This document shows, one piece after another, positions 8,695 to 15,822 of a stretch of DNA of 44,254 nt. The DNA comes from an uncultured Acetatifactor sp. GTDB lineage: Bacteria; Bacillota; Clostridia; Lachnospirales; Lachnospiraceae. The stretch spans positions 1 through 44,254 of the forward strand of contig CAKSAM010000021.1 of the NCBI GenBank assembly GCA_934436245.1, in the 5' to 3' direction. Within the stretch, counting starts at the first letter, position 1. Every line of letters starts with the position of its first letter. Both the position numbers and the translations under genes were made by a program. Below the pieces are notes generated by a model. The model ran no database searches. It had not been told where the DNA came from and saw only the letters and a list, made by a program, of their open reading frames with translations.

Positions 8695-8788
8695 ACAAAA
8701 AGAGTGTTGCCGTACAGCAACGGTTCGCCTCAGTTTATGGTTCTAAAAAAGCAACCTACACCTTCGGCTGGCTGGCGGTTGCTTTTTT
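8695..8788 (+). ncRNA. Candidate small RNA of about 95 nt
   Basis: A near-consensus promoter is followed by a GTTGC/GCAAC hairpin (about 8706-8720), a short single-stranded stretch, and an intrinsic terminator (8745-8788). No start codon with a ribosome site is present in the unit. Size and layout fit a trans-acting small RNA or the remnant of a mobile-element regulator. Inferred from sequence signals only; I do not recognise the family. Confidence 0.4.
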
Positions 8789-8835
8789 AATGCTTTCGTT
8801 TCTATCATTTATGTACCTTTCGTTAAATTTCCCAT
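8743..8835 (-). other. Two adjacent mini-ORFs behind a strong ribosome site
   Basis: On the minus strand GGAGGTGAT precedes an ATG at 8835 encoding MGNLTKGT and stop (8809-8835). The next codon is ATG (8808) of a 21-residue frame that runs through the terminator stem to 8743. A TATAAT-like -10 lies about 100 bp upstream near 8930. This could be a leader-peptide arrangement or the tail of a lost mobile element. Translation is plausible for the first mini-ORF only. Confidence 0.3.
8745..8788 (+). terminator. Intrinsic terminator with GCAACC/GGTTGC stem
   Basis: AAAAAAGCAACC (8745-8756) pairs with GGTTGCTTTTTT (8777-8788). A-run and T-run on both sides make it bidirectional. A second hairpin with the same stem core stands at 9095-9127. 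Confidence 0.8.
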
Positions 8836-9094
8836 TCGTATCACCTCCGATAATACTGGAAGCTCTCAAAATGTTCCCATTCTGGCGAAAGGCGAACCGC
8901 TTACCGTTTTGGCAGCACCTATGTTTATTATATAGTATCAGGGAATGTTTTCCTATGAATTTCTGCGGAATGGGCATCCAAAATTTGAGGTATCGAAATT
9001 GGCTATTTTTACAGAATAAGTTTTTGTATATTTTTACCAAAGGCCAAATTACTGATATTTTCAGATTATTTAGGGCAAAAAGGTTCCTCCGGAG
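8789..9094. other. Stretch without a convincing gene between two like terminators
   Basis: About 300 bp bounded by hairpins sharing the GCAACC/GGTTGC stem. It contains the word AGGCGAACCG (8890-8899), the inverse of CGGTTCGCCT at 8721-8730, and A/T-rich sequence beyond. Open frames here run through the flanking terminators and show no coding bias that I can see. It may be a decayed mobile element. Confidence 0.4.
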
Positions 9095-9127
9095 AAAAAG
9101 CAACCTTGAGCGAGACGGTTGCTTTTT
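9095..9127 (-). terminator. Intrinsic terminator of the flagellin glycosylation genes
   Basis: AAAAAGCAACC (9095-9105) pairs with GGTTGCTTTTT (9117-9127). It sits directly after the stop codon of the acetyltransferase gene at 9130 and has a T-run on the minus strand. Confidence 0.8.
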
Positions 9128-9129
9128 TC

Positions 9130-10170
9130 TTAAAAATGAAATAATGGGATATCCACTCCCGACAGAATCTTCACCTGATATCTGTCAGCATAGGCAGCCC
9201 TTCCCAGGGTTCTACAATCTCTGTTTGTAATGTAATAATCTGCTTCACTCATTATCCCTTCTTCGTCCGAAACCGAAATGCCATACACATTCACCAATGC
9301 GTTCATGCAGGTCTGTTTTTCTAAAATGGAAATAAGCTCCTGCATCTTTTGCGTGTCTTCTTCCGACTGTGCATTATAGCATAAGACAAGTTCTGCTTCT
9401 GCGTTTGGGTATTCCCGGAGGAAAGAAGTGATCACATGCTTGTATACCGGATAATCATCATCAAAATCCATAAAATAGACAAATACCGGTGTGTCAGGTT
9501 TTCCCAGTCGTTCAATGTACTGACCGCTCTTCCGTGGCAGTGTCTGCATTGTCAGATCATACTTTATGGCAAAGTCTTCGACTTCCCCATATATATCTTC
9601 TCTGCACTCACGTATCTTTTCTCCGTCCCAGTCCCACCATGCGATTCTCCGCAGACGTTCGATTGTCCCCTCCGGGAAACGATATTTTATTATTTTGGTT
9701 GGATTACCTCCAACGATTGCATAGGGTGGAACATCTTTTACCACCACTGCCCCGGCCGCAATGACCGCACCATCTCCGATGCGCACTCCACTAAGGATCG
9801 TCACGCCACTGCCGATCCATACATCGTTTCCGATTAATATCTGCCCTTTTCTGATAATCCTGCGGAAAATCTGTCCATTTCCATCTCTTCCTTCCCTAGG
9901 CTTTGCAAGTTCCGGAACAACTCCCTGCCACAGAGAATGATAGTCGTGTGTCATATCAGTGATAAAACGTCCTGCTTCTCCAATGGATGTATATTTTCCT
10001 ATCTGGATATTATGGCATCCTTTAGCCTTGGTTGCAAACGTTCCCGCCTCCACCTCTGCTCCTATAATATAGGAATCTTTATCAATCCATACAGTTCTGA
10101 ATTTCTTTCTATTTTCAAAAGACCAGCATACCATTCTTCCATATGTTTCAAAACTGATTTCCAACTTCAT
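9130..10170 (-). CDS. Hexapeptide-repeat acyltransferase (CatB/XAT-like) with an extra C-terminal domain
   Basis: 346 residues from the chosen start. The N-terminal half (about 25-175) is a left-handed beta-helix of hexapeptide repeats ending in [37 protein letters not shown] and [10 protein letters not shown], the signature of CatB-type acetyl-CoA-dependent O-acyltransferases. The likely catalytic His is in MTHDYHSL. The C-terminal half (about 215-346) is not part of that family; it resembles neither a second acyltransferase nor a transporter and is unassigned. ATG at 10170 has GGAGA 7 nt upstream; a GTG at 10212 would overlap the upstream gene by 16 bp. Last gene after flagellin and two glycosyltransferases, so it probably acetylates a sugar placed on flagellin or another surface glycan (inference from context). 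Confidence 0.75.
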   Translation of the reverse strand: MKLEISFETYGRMVCWSFENRKKFRTVWIDKDSYIIGAEVEAGTFATKAKGCHNIQIGKYTSIGEAGRFITDMTHDYHSLWQGVVPELAKPREGRDGNGQIFRRIIRKGQILIGNDVWIGSGVTILSGVRIGDGAVIAAGAVVVKDVPPYAIVGGNPTKIIKYRFPEGTIERLRRIAWWDWDGEKIRECREDIYGEVEDFAIKYDLTMQTLPRKSGQYIERLGKPDTPVFVYFMDFDDDYPVYKHVITSFLREYPNAEAELVLCYNAQSEEDTQKMQELISILEKQTCMNALVNVYGISVSDEEGIMSEADYYITNRDCRTLGRAAYADRYQVKILSGVDIPLFHF

Positions 10171-10196
10171 TACTGATTCTCCATCCCACAGCTTTA

Positions 10197-11312
10197 TCAA
10201 ATTTTTTCCCACATCTCAAGCATAAATTGTATCCTATGTTGATAAGTATGTTGACTGACAACCAACTCATAAGCAGCCTGTCTCAATTTTTCCCGCCGAT
10301 CTGCATCATTTCCATACCGTACCAACAAATCATTAAATTCTCCCATACTGTGAAAGCATGCAAGGTTTTCATCTTCCTTAAAAAAATAGCTGTAATCTTT
10401 CTGCATGGTGCAAAGCGGAAATCCTCCGGCAGCAATGACTTCCAGCGCCTGCCTCGGGATTCCATTATGTAACGTATGTGGCGCCAGTACCACAGTAAAT
10501 TCCTTTTCCGCATATACTCGGTTCCTTGATACTGTATCCTCCAAAAACGGATGTTTTTCACATTTACAGGCAGAAAAATCTCCATTAGAATAAATCGTCA
10601 TGATTTTTTCATAATTCTGCAAAAAAATAGATTGCTGTAAAGCCGTACAGGCAGGAGCCAGATACTTATCTGCCAGAAACAATTTATGAAATTCCGGAAG
10701 AATTCCTTCCTGAACCGGATTAGCATTCATTACGTCCCTGTGCACTCTCTCGATCAGTCCATTTTCCAGAATGTATTCTCCCATTAATACTCTCTGTGTA
10801 TGTAAAAAAGCATCTATGTACCCTCTGCTATACACAGGAATCGTTTCCGTATGTAAGGGCGGCTTCTGATACTCTGCCACAAAGCAGGCTTCTCTGTAAA
10901 GAAATTTGTTTTCCTCCTTTGAGTTTTTTGGTGCTTCTATTGCATCCGGGAGATAAAACGCTTTCGTAACTCCTTTTTCCCATAATTTTTGCACCAGATA
11001 ACTGTCACAAATCCCGATATAATTACAGGTATTCGTCACCGCTGCTGTATACAGGTCAAAATCAGGAAGCTGTAGCACCCATGACGCATAGGGTACGCCT
11101 TCTCTCTGACAAAAATCTGAAATTTCCTTATAAAAATTTACAGAAAAAACAATATCACTGGCCCGTCCGCCTAATAATTCTTCTACAAAAAGTTTTTCAT
11201 CATTTTCAGATAATTTCGTCGCTACCTGTTCTACCGTAAATCCTATTTGTTCAAACGCCGCTATGATTGCCTGATCCCAGGCATACCCCCATGTGATATA
11301 TGTCAAATTCAT
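10197..11312 (-). CDS. CgeB-like glycosyltransferase
   Basis: 371 residues. The layout fits the DUF3880 / glycosyl transferase family 1_2 group: an N-terminal Rossmann-like part starting [16 protein letters not shown] and a C-terminal donor-binding part with [30 protein letters not shown]. This group transfers activated sugars in spore coat maturation (CgeB) and in flagellin or surface glycosylation. Start at 11312 is preferred over 11354 because an AGAGG site lies 8 nt upstream and the protein then begins in the conserved strand. It follows its paralogue by about 50 bp. Presence downstream of flagellin suggests flagellin as the acceptor (inference). Confidence 0.8.
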   Translation of the reverse strand: MNLTYITWGYAWDQAIIAAFEQIGFTVEQVATKLSENDEKLFVEELLGGRASDIVFSVNFYKEISDFCQREGVPYASWVLQLPDFDLYTAAVTNTCNYIGICDSYLVQKLWEKGVTKAFYLPDAIEAPKNSKEENKFLYREACFVAEYQKPPLHTETIPVYSRGYIDAFLHTQRVLMGEYILENGLIERVHRDVMNANPVQEGILPEFHKLFLADKYLAPACTALQQSIFLQNYEKIMTIYSNGDFSACKCEKHPFLEDTVSRNRVYAEKEFTVVLAPHTLHNGIPRQALEVIAAGGFPLCTMQKDYSYFFKEDENLACFHSMGEFNDLLVRYGNDADRREKLRQAAYELVVSQHTYQHRIQFMLEMWEKI

Positions 11313-11364
11313 TCCTGTTTCCTCTTTCTCCCGCAGATGTCTTTCCTCCGGCACTTTCCCTTCC

Positions 11365-12561
11365 CTACAATAAGTCCTTTACACCAGAAAGCTCCCAGAT
11401 CCGGTTTAACTGGTGCCCGTAGCTAAACTGATCCTTCACAATCTTGTATCCGTTTTGTCGTATTCTTTCTGCTTCTTTTTCATGTGCAAGATAATACTTC
11501 ACTTTATCCAGTGCTTCCTCTGCCGACCGGTATATTAACAGATCTCGTTCATCCTCAAAATATTCTTCCAGGTCCTTCTGATAATTCGTCAAGGCAAGTG
11601 CCCGGCATCCCAGAATATCAATAACTCGCTGTGGTATTCCATTGCGAATAGAGCGCAATGTAATGTTTAAATTAATCCGACTACACTTAAAGACAAACGG
11701 CATCTCCTTCTCATAATCAACAATTCCGCACTCTCTTACCCCCGGCAGGTTGGGATGATCCGGGGCATACAGCTTTACAGAACAATACCTTGCGATGAGC
11801 GTAAGAAGCAGTACTCTTTCCTTATTGGTTACCGCCTTGGATAAAAACATCGAAAAGGGAGTTCTTCTCAACGTTTCTACATCATGTAAAAAACCATGGT
11901 TAATATTTCTTAATAACGCTTCCGTTACTTTCTCATTGCATAATCGCTTGATTACGGCATCGTTGACAAGCTCATCTATAATATTCACACCGTAAATATT
12001 CATCTGTGTGTTAATCAATGCCGCAATATATCCAGCACTGTATTCATCAAAAAGCGGATAGATCTTATCCATATCCGACTGATACAGTTGTCCCACCATA
12101 GAAACATCCGCCTGATATTTCAACATGTCCATTGGTTTCGGATGGAACCGGTTCAATTTATTTACATCCACTGCAAGCGGCAGGTAATATAAATTAGGTA
12201 CTTTCCACTTGGTATAGGTATCATATTCAAAAGAATCAAATAAAAATATTCTGTTCGTATCTAAAAAAAGCGCTGATTGCACTCCTCCCAGTGCCGGGCT
12301 GTCATAAGTCCAGCATATATAAAGCATCCCCCTGTCATGGGCTGCTACTGCTACCACCGGATGAAAGTTGATAGAAAAAATAGCATCATACTTTTTCCCC
12401 TGCAATGCTTTCTCCAAATCATTCTTAAATTCCTCTTCCTGAGCTTTTATTCTGGGAGATGCTTTCGAAGAAAACAGTTCGAAATCAATTCCCTGTTGCT
12501 GTAATGTTGTATACAAGTCTCTTCTAGTAATAAATGTCCAGTCATAAACCAACAATTTCAT
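11365..12561 (-). CDS. CgeB-like glycosyltransferase
   Basis: 398 residues, paralogous to the next gene. N-terminal part with MKLLVYDWTFITRRDLYTTL and a Rossmann-type pattern; C-terminal part with the family hallmark RNGIPQRVIDILGCRALALTNYQKDLEEYFEDE, matching the DUF3880 plus glycosyl transferase 1_2 architecture. ATG at 12561 has AAGGTGG 8 nt upstream. It is the first gene after flagellin, separated by a weak hairpin (12585-12622) that could let part of the transcription through. Role inferred as adding a sugar to flagellin; no biochemical specificity can be read from the sequence. Confidence 0.8.
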   Translation of the reverse strand: MKLLVYDWTFITRRDLYTTLQQQGIDFELFSSKASPRIKAQEEEFKNDLEKALQGKKYDAIFSINFHPVVAVAAHDRGMLYICWTYDSPALGGVQSALFLDTNRIFLFDSFEYDTYTKWKVPNLYYLPLAVDVNKLNRFHPKPMDMLKYQADVSMVGQLYQSDMDKIYPLFDEYSAGYIAALINTQMNIYGVNIIDELVNDAVIKRLCNEKVTEALLRNINHGFLHDVETLRRTPFSMFLSKAVTNKERVLLLTLIARYCSVKLYAPDHPNLPGVRECGIVDYEKEMPFVFKCSRINLNITLRSIRNGIPQRVIDILGCRALALTNYQKDLEEYFEDERDLLIYRSAEEALDKVKYYLAHEKEAERIRQNGYKIVKDQFSYGHQLNRIWELSGVKDLL

Positions 12562-12584
12562 ACTTTTCCACCTTATGACGAAGA

Positions 12585-12622
12585 AACAGTCTGCTGAAAG
12601 CAGATGCTTCCAACAGGCTGTT
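12585..12622 (-). terminator. Hairpin after flagellin, partial terminator
   Basis: AACAG...CTGTT outer arms (12585-12589 and 12618-12622) with an imperfect inner stem around GCAGA/TCTGC. The T-run on the minus strand is short, so it may attenuate expression of the glycosyltransferases relative to flagellin. Confidence 0.5.
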
Positions 12623-12664
12623 CCCTCTCTTATTTGTTTATCTTATTATAACGCTGTCAGTCTA

Positions 12665-14257
12665 TTACTGTAACAGTGACAATACTCCCTGATTGCTCTG
12701 GTTAGCCTGTGCCAGCATAGCCTGACCAGCCTGTGCCAGAATATTGTTATTGGAGTACTTCACCATCTCAGTAGCCATATCGGTATCACGAATCTGGCTC
12801 TCTGCACTGGTGGTATTCTCAACAACATTATCAAGGTTGTTAATGGTATGCTCCAGACGGTTCTGAACAGCACCCAGTGCTGATCTCTGATCTGATACTT
12901 TGTTCAGAGCAGCTTTAATGGTCTCGATTGCGTTCAACGCATTGGTATCGTCAGTTCCATCTACCTTTAATCCGGAAACACCCAAAGTTTCTGCGCTCAT
13001 AGACTTAATGTCAATCTGAATCTGGTTGTTGGTCGTTGCATCTGCACCTACATGCAGCTTTAAGGTCAATGCGCCGGTCTTATACTCATTCGTAGCATCT
13101 ACATAATCGGTCACATCCTTCTGCGTTGCAGCTCTGCGATCTGTAATGCCATCGCCTGTCTTAATAAACAGCTTCGCATCACTCTTCAGATTACCGTCAT
13201 TATCGATGTACTTGTCCAGACCATTTGCGGCAATCTCGTTTCCATCTGCATCAACAAACTGGAAGGCTCCACTTGATGCATAGGTGTTCACATCGGCTAC
13301 CTTTTTGGTGGAATCTAGTGCTATATCGGTCAGTTTTCCATAATATTTAGAAATATCATTCGCAGTAGATCCAATATCAGCACCTGTAGCCAACTTCTCA
13401 CCGGTTGCAGAATCATATACATCCTTTCCTTCTTTTACAAGATAATGATTCTCTGTTGCAAAGCCCGTTGTAACCAATGTCATATCACTATCTACCAGAG
13501 TATTTGTAGCATTCGCTGCTGTATAATAGCTCTGAGTAGCATCATACGCAGTTCCGGATTTTACAGCATAGAATTTTCCGTCAGATCCTTTGGTATAATA
13601 CGTATCTGTGTTAATAACGGTCTTAGACTCTATATGCGTAGTTGATGCAGTAGAATCAAGTTTTTCACCAGCAACTTTACCCTTGCTATCAGTATAATAC
13701 TCATGTGCCTTGGTATCCAGTGCAGCGGTGCTTGTTCCCTTTGCAACTGTTACAATATCTGTTCCATCCAGATAGTATAAATCCTGGCTGAGAACCTTGC
13801 CATCCTTATACTGGAAATTTTTATCCTTTGTTGCATCCAAATCACCCTTCAGCAGATAGGTCTCATTGAATTTGGTGGTCTCAGATACACGGTCGATCTC
13901 AGTGGTCAGCTGATCGATCTCAGCCTGGATAGCTTCACGGTCAGATGCGGAGTTGGTGCTGTTAGCAGACTTTACAGCCAGTTCATTCATTCTCTGTAAC
14001 ATATCCTGAACTTCGTTCAGAGCACCCTCGGCGGTCTGTACTGCACTGATACCATCCTGTGCATTCAGGGAAGCCTGTGTCAGACCTCTGATCTGCTTTC
14101 TCATCTTCTCACTGATGGACAGGCCTGCTGCATCATCAGCTGCACGGTTGATCTTGTATCCGGAAGACAGCTTCTCGGTGGACTTTGCCTGAGATGCTGT
14201 GGTTAAGCCTAACATTCTGTTAGAGTTCATTGCTGTTAAGTTGTGTTGTACTACCAT
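12665..14257 (-). CDS. Flagellin
   Basis: 530 residues. Filament subunit exported by the flagellar type III system. The conserved D0/D1 ends are clear: N-terminal MVVQHNLTAMNSNRML, KLSSGYKINRAADDAAGLSISEKMR, and C-terminal IRDTDMATEMVKYSNNNILAQAG to VLSLLQ. The N-terminal D1 segment LQRMNELAVKSAN matches the region recognised by TLR5 in other flagellins. The central part (about 150-420) is a Ser/Thr/Asp-rich variable domain with repeated YYT-type motifs, a likely O-glycosylation target given the glycosyltransferases downstream. ATG at 14257 has GGAGG 9 nt upstream, and that site is also a CsrA-type GGA. Preceded by a 293-bp structured leader and csrA. Confidence 0.97.
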   Translation of the reverse strand: MVVQHNLTAMNSNRMLGLTTASQAKSTEKLSSGYKINRAADDAAGLSISEKMRKQIRGLTQASLNAQDGISAVQTAEGALNEVQDMLQRMNELAVKSANSTNSASDREAIQAEIDQLTTEIDRVSETTKFNETYLLKGDLDATKDKNFQYKDGKVLSQDLYYLDGTDIVTVAKGTSTAALDTKAHEYYTDSKGKVAGEKLDSTASTTHIESKTVINTDTYYTKGSDGKFYAVKSGTAYDATQSYYTAANATNTLVDSDMTLVTTGFATENHYLVKEGKDVYDSATGEKLATGADIGSTANDISKYYGKLTDIALDSTKKVADVNTYASSGAFQFVDADGNEIAANGLDKYIDNDGNLKSDAKLFIKTGDGITDRRAATQKDVTDYVDATNEYKTGALTLKLHVGADATTNNQIQIDIKSMSAETLGVSGLKVDGTDDTNALNAIETIKAALNKVSDQRSALGAVQNRLEHTINNLDNVVENTTSAESQIRDTDMATEMVKYSNNNILAQAGQAMLAQANQSNQGVLSLLQ

Positions 14258-14308
14258 AATAATTTACCTCCATGTGTAAAAAAGTTGCAGATACATCCGT
14301 TTATCTGC
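14258..14308 (-). promoter_or_regulatory. CsrA-type binding sites in the flagellin leader
   Basis: In the minus-strand RNA a 7-bp hairpin GCAGATA/TATCTGC (14302-14308 and 14287-14293) exposes the loop AACGGATG (14294-14301); the ACGGATGT core matches the CsrA consensus with GGA in a hairpin loop. A second GGA is in the Shine-Dalgarno GGAGG (14267-14271), 9 nt before ATG. Two sites about 25 nt apart, one overlapping the ribosome site, is the layout CsrA uses to repress hag in Bacillus. Confidence 0.7.
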
Positions 14309-14343
14309 GGTGTGTGGTTAATTAGTTACTCACGGACACTTAC

Positions 14344-14456
14344 GGATTGCTTTGCAATCCTACAAATATTCGGAATCCGCTGATTTGCTATGCAAATCGC
14401 TTCTTCCTCATATTTGTGCGGATCCCAAGTCCATAAGCCTTGTCATGCAAGCATGA
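14344..14456. repeat. Cluster of short hairpins in the flagellin leader
   Basis: Three small perfect hairpins lie in the csrA-flagellin gap: GGATTGC-TTT-GCAATCC (14344-14360), GATTTGC-TAT-GCAAATC (14382-14398) and TCATGC-AA-GCATGA (14443-14456). Two have nearly the same stem sequence. Several GGA triplets lie between them on the minus strand. They indicate a structured 5' untranslated region; none has a T-run like a terminator. Confidence 0.6.
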
Positions 14457-14494
14457 GCGGCTTACCGGACTTTGTCTCCTTGTGTCCTATATAA

Positions 14495-14522
14495 TAAGCG
14501 GCCCTAGGATTCCGCATTATTA
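14495..14522 (-). promoter_or_regulatory. Possible sigma-28 promoter of flagellin
   Basis: Minus strand TAAT (14519-14522), 16-bp spacer and GCCGCTTA (14495-14502), compared with the motility sigma consensus TAAA-N14-16-GCCGATAT. Moderate match, but the position fits a flagellin-specific promoter downstream of csrA. Confidence 0.35.
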
Positions 14523-14551
14523 CCAAGCTTCAGATCCCCTTTATCCCCTTG

Positions 14552-14809
14552 TTACTTATTCTGTACGATAACGACGTTGGATTTTTTCTTTTTGGCTGCG
14601 CCCTCCGGGTTCTTGTAGTACTTCGGAATAGTTGCCAGCAGCTCCGGATCCTGGATCCGTTTTTCGATAGCCTTGCTTCGTACGATGTTCACTTCCTTGG
14701 GGGCATCGATCATAATGCGGGTCTGTCCGCCGCTGCTTCCCAAAAATATGATTTTCACATCGTCCCCTATCATCAGGAACTCTTCATCTCTCACCGATAA
14801 TCTCAGCAT
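14552..14809 (-). CDS. csrA: Carbon storage regulator CsrA
   Basis: 85 residues. RNA-binding translational repressor acting on GGA motifs near ribosome sites; in Bacillus it represses flagellin and is antagonised by FliW. Visible core: MLRLS, FLMIGDDVKIIFLGSSGGQTRIMIDAPKEV and the RNA-contact Arg44. Arg7 is present but position 6, often Arg, is Val. The protein is longer than the usual 60-75 residues, with a basic C-terminal extension (KYYKNPEGAAKKKKS). AAGGAGG stands 9 nt before ATG. fliW, normally just upstream, is replaced here by a recombinase segment. csrA and flagellin may be co-transcribed, since no terminator lies between them. Confidence 0.92.
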   Translation of the reverse strand: MLRLSVRDEEFLMIGDDVKIIFLGSSGGQTRIMIDAPKEVNIVRSKAIEKRIQDPELLATIPKYYKNPEGAAKKKKSNVVIVQNK

Positions 14810-14878
14810 GGCTGTTCCTCCTTGAAATCAATTATTTCCTTATAGTTTGCTGTTGTTTTGGAAATACTTATCGTAAAT

Positions 14879-14907
14879 GTAACAAAAGTATAATTGTGTT
14901 ACCTTTT
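14879..14907 (+). repeat. Left inverted repeat (recombination site IRL)
   Basis: Starts GTAACAAAAG, ends GTGTTACCTTTT. The inner arm is TTGTGTTACC, the outer arm TGTAACAAAA with two mismatches to it, around spacer GTATAA. As an RNA hairpin leading toward csrA it is imperfect and lacks a T-run. It begins 7 bp after the recombinase stop codon. Confidence 0.8.
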
Positions 14908-14913
14908 CGACAT

Positions 14914-15504
14914 TCAGATCTGAATATCCTGGAAGATCCTGTCACGGTCTTCCTGTTCGATTCCCAGATAACGCTTTGTCACTTCGTAGGAAGAATGGTT
15001 ATAGATATTGACCAGCAGGGCAGGTGGAATACCCTGCCGCCATGCCTGATAACCGAAGGTCTTCCGCAGGGAATGACAGCAGATCACCCCCGGAATCTGA
15101 TAATAACTGGCAGCTTTTTTAATGATCCGGAAGGCCTGCACTCTGGTGATGGGTTCATTCTTATTGGTATGGGGAAATAAATAATCCTGTGGAGACAGCT
15201 CCTTTTTTTCTCGTAAAATAGCAAGACGATAAGCCTGTAAGGCACATATAATATTCTGATTGACATAGATACTGGATTTTTTGCCCGTCTTCTGCTCTAC
15301 AAGACAGATATGCTCTCTGTATTTCTCCCACTCAAACAAATAGACATCCTGCCATTGCAGATGCAGCAGATCCGAGATCCTCAGTGCTGTATTCAGACCA
15401 AGTATCACCAAAAGCTGATTTCTGGCATTCGGCCGGATCTCTTGATAATAACGCTTAAAGTTTTCCAGATCTTCCTGTTTCCGGATTGGTTGTGCTGTAT
15501 TCAT
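14914..15504 (-). CDS. Small tyrosine recombinase (site-specific DNA invertase candidate)
   Basis: 196 residues. The full catalytic set of the phage-integrase family is present: Arg42 (TALRISDLL), a Lys in the beta-hairpin (KTGKK, 72-76), His144 and Arg147 (CHSLRKTFG), His170 (NHSS) and Tyr179 (TKRYLGI). It lacks a full N-terminal core-binding domain, a reduced form seen in several fimbrial (FimB/FimE-like) and phase-variation recombinases. ATG at 15504 has GGAGG 8 nt upstream; a longer frame to 15552 would run into a leader hairpin. Both ends of the gene are enclosed by inverted repeats, so the likely substrate is its own segment. No conjugation or phage genes accompany it, which argues against a mobile-element integrase. 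Confidence 0.88.
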   Translation of the reverse strand: MNTAQPIRKQEDLENFKRYYQEIRPNARNQLLVILGLNTALRISDLLHLQWQDVYLFEWEKYREHICLVEQKTGKKSSIYVNQNIICALQAYRLAILREKKELSPQDYLFPHTNKNEPITRVQAFRIIKKAASYYQIPGVICCHSLRKTFGYQAWRQGIPPALLVNIYNHSSYEVTKRYLGIEQEDRDRIFQDIQI

Positions 15505-15702
15505 TGTTCGCTCCTCCATGTTTTTTATTAACAGCAGGCGGAAAGCCTGCATAGTTACGAAAGATATCGTAACATTCCCTGCCCCAGCCGTTGCGTTTCT
15601 TCCCCTGACGGCCGGAATTTACTTTGGCAATTAAGGGGAAATATTTTTTTCAACAAAGGGGTTAAGTTTTCAAATTCTGTACCGATAACTATTGTGAAAG
15701 CA
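15505..15702. other. Recombinase leader and control region inside the invertible segment
   Basis: No protein gene. It holds a GCAGGC/GCCTGC hairpin (15534-15550) close to the recombinase ribosome site, an inverted repeat GTTACGA/TCGTAAC with a 6-bp spacer (about 15555-15574) that may bind the recombinase or a regulator, a GCCGT/ACGGC pair (about 15588-15613), and the sigma-28-like promoter at 15663-15688. A weak minus-strand TTGTTG-N17-TAATTG may drive the recombinase. Confidence 0.5.
15663..15688 (+). promoter_or_regulatory. Sigma-28-like promoter facing the right repeat
   Basis: TAAG (15663-15666), 14-bp spacer, ACCGATAA (15681-15688), close to the motility sigma consensus TAAA-N14-16-GCCGATAT. 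It points rightward, away from csrA, and its transcript would enter the right repeat hairpin within 20 nt. If the segment flips it points at csrA and flagellin. Confidence 0.5.
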
Positions 15703-15738
15703 AAAAGGTAACACAATTATACTTGTGTTACCTTTTTT
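15703..15738 (+). repeat. Right inverted repeat (IRR), doubling as a terminator
   Basis: GGTAACACAA, spacer TTATAC, TTGTGTTACC: two perfect 10-bp arms (15707-15732). The plus-strand hairpin is followed by six T, so in this orientation it should terminate transcription from the sigma-28-like promoter. Its 29-bp core (15703-15731) is the inverse of the left repeat. Confidence 0.8.
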
Positions 15739-15750
15739 ATGTGAGAACGA

Positions 15751-15783
15751 AAAGAACCTTCGAGGCTGGCTCGAAGGTTCTTT
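15751..15783. terminator. Strong bidirectional terminator
   Basis: AAAGAACCTTCGAG (15751-15764) pairs perfectly with CTCGAAGGTTCTTT (15770-15783), 5-nt loop. It ends the nuclease transcript from the right and also blocks anything leaving the invertible segment rightward. Confidence 0.9.
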
Positions 15784-15822
15784 TTCTATGTTATGGATTA
15801 TGCGTTATGAATTATGCAATTA

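Larger units (their letters stand above)
14879..15731. other. Putative invertible DNA segment carrying its own recombinase
   Basis: Two 29-bp inverted repeats, 28 of 29 positions identical, bound an 853-bp segment that contains a tyrosine recombinase gene, its leader and a sigma-28-like promoter. The repeats have the form of recombinase core sites (10-bp arms, 6-bp asymmetric spacer TTATAC) and lie in opposite orientation, so recombination would invert the DNA between them. The segment is directly upstream of csrA-flagellin. Inversion itself is inferred; only one orientation is seen. Confidence 0.65.

Noticed and set aside
8756..9103. Minus-strand open frame of 115 codons
   Set aside because: Starts inside one terminator stem and ends in another; the first ATG has no ribosome site.
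8679..9230. Plus-strand open frame of 183 codons
   Set aside because: It runs through two intrinsic terminators, lacks a ribosome site and has no recognisable domain; better explained by non-coding sequence.
14879..15738. The two inverted repeats as mere terminators
   Set aside because: The right one may terminate, but the left one lacks a T-run and has a weakened stem. Shared identity over 28 of 29 bases, including an asymmetric spacer, is not expected of unrelated terminators.
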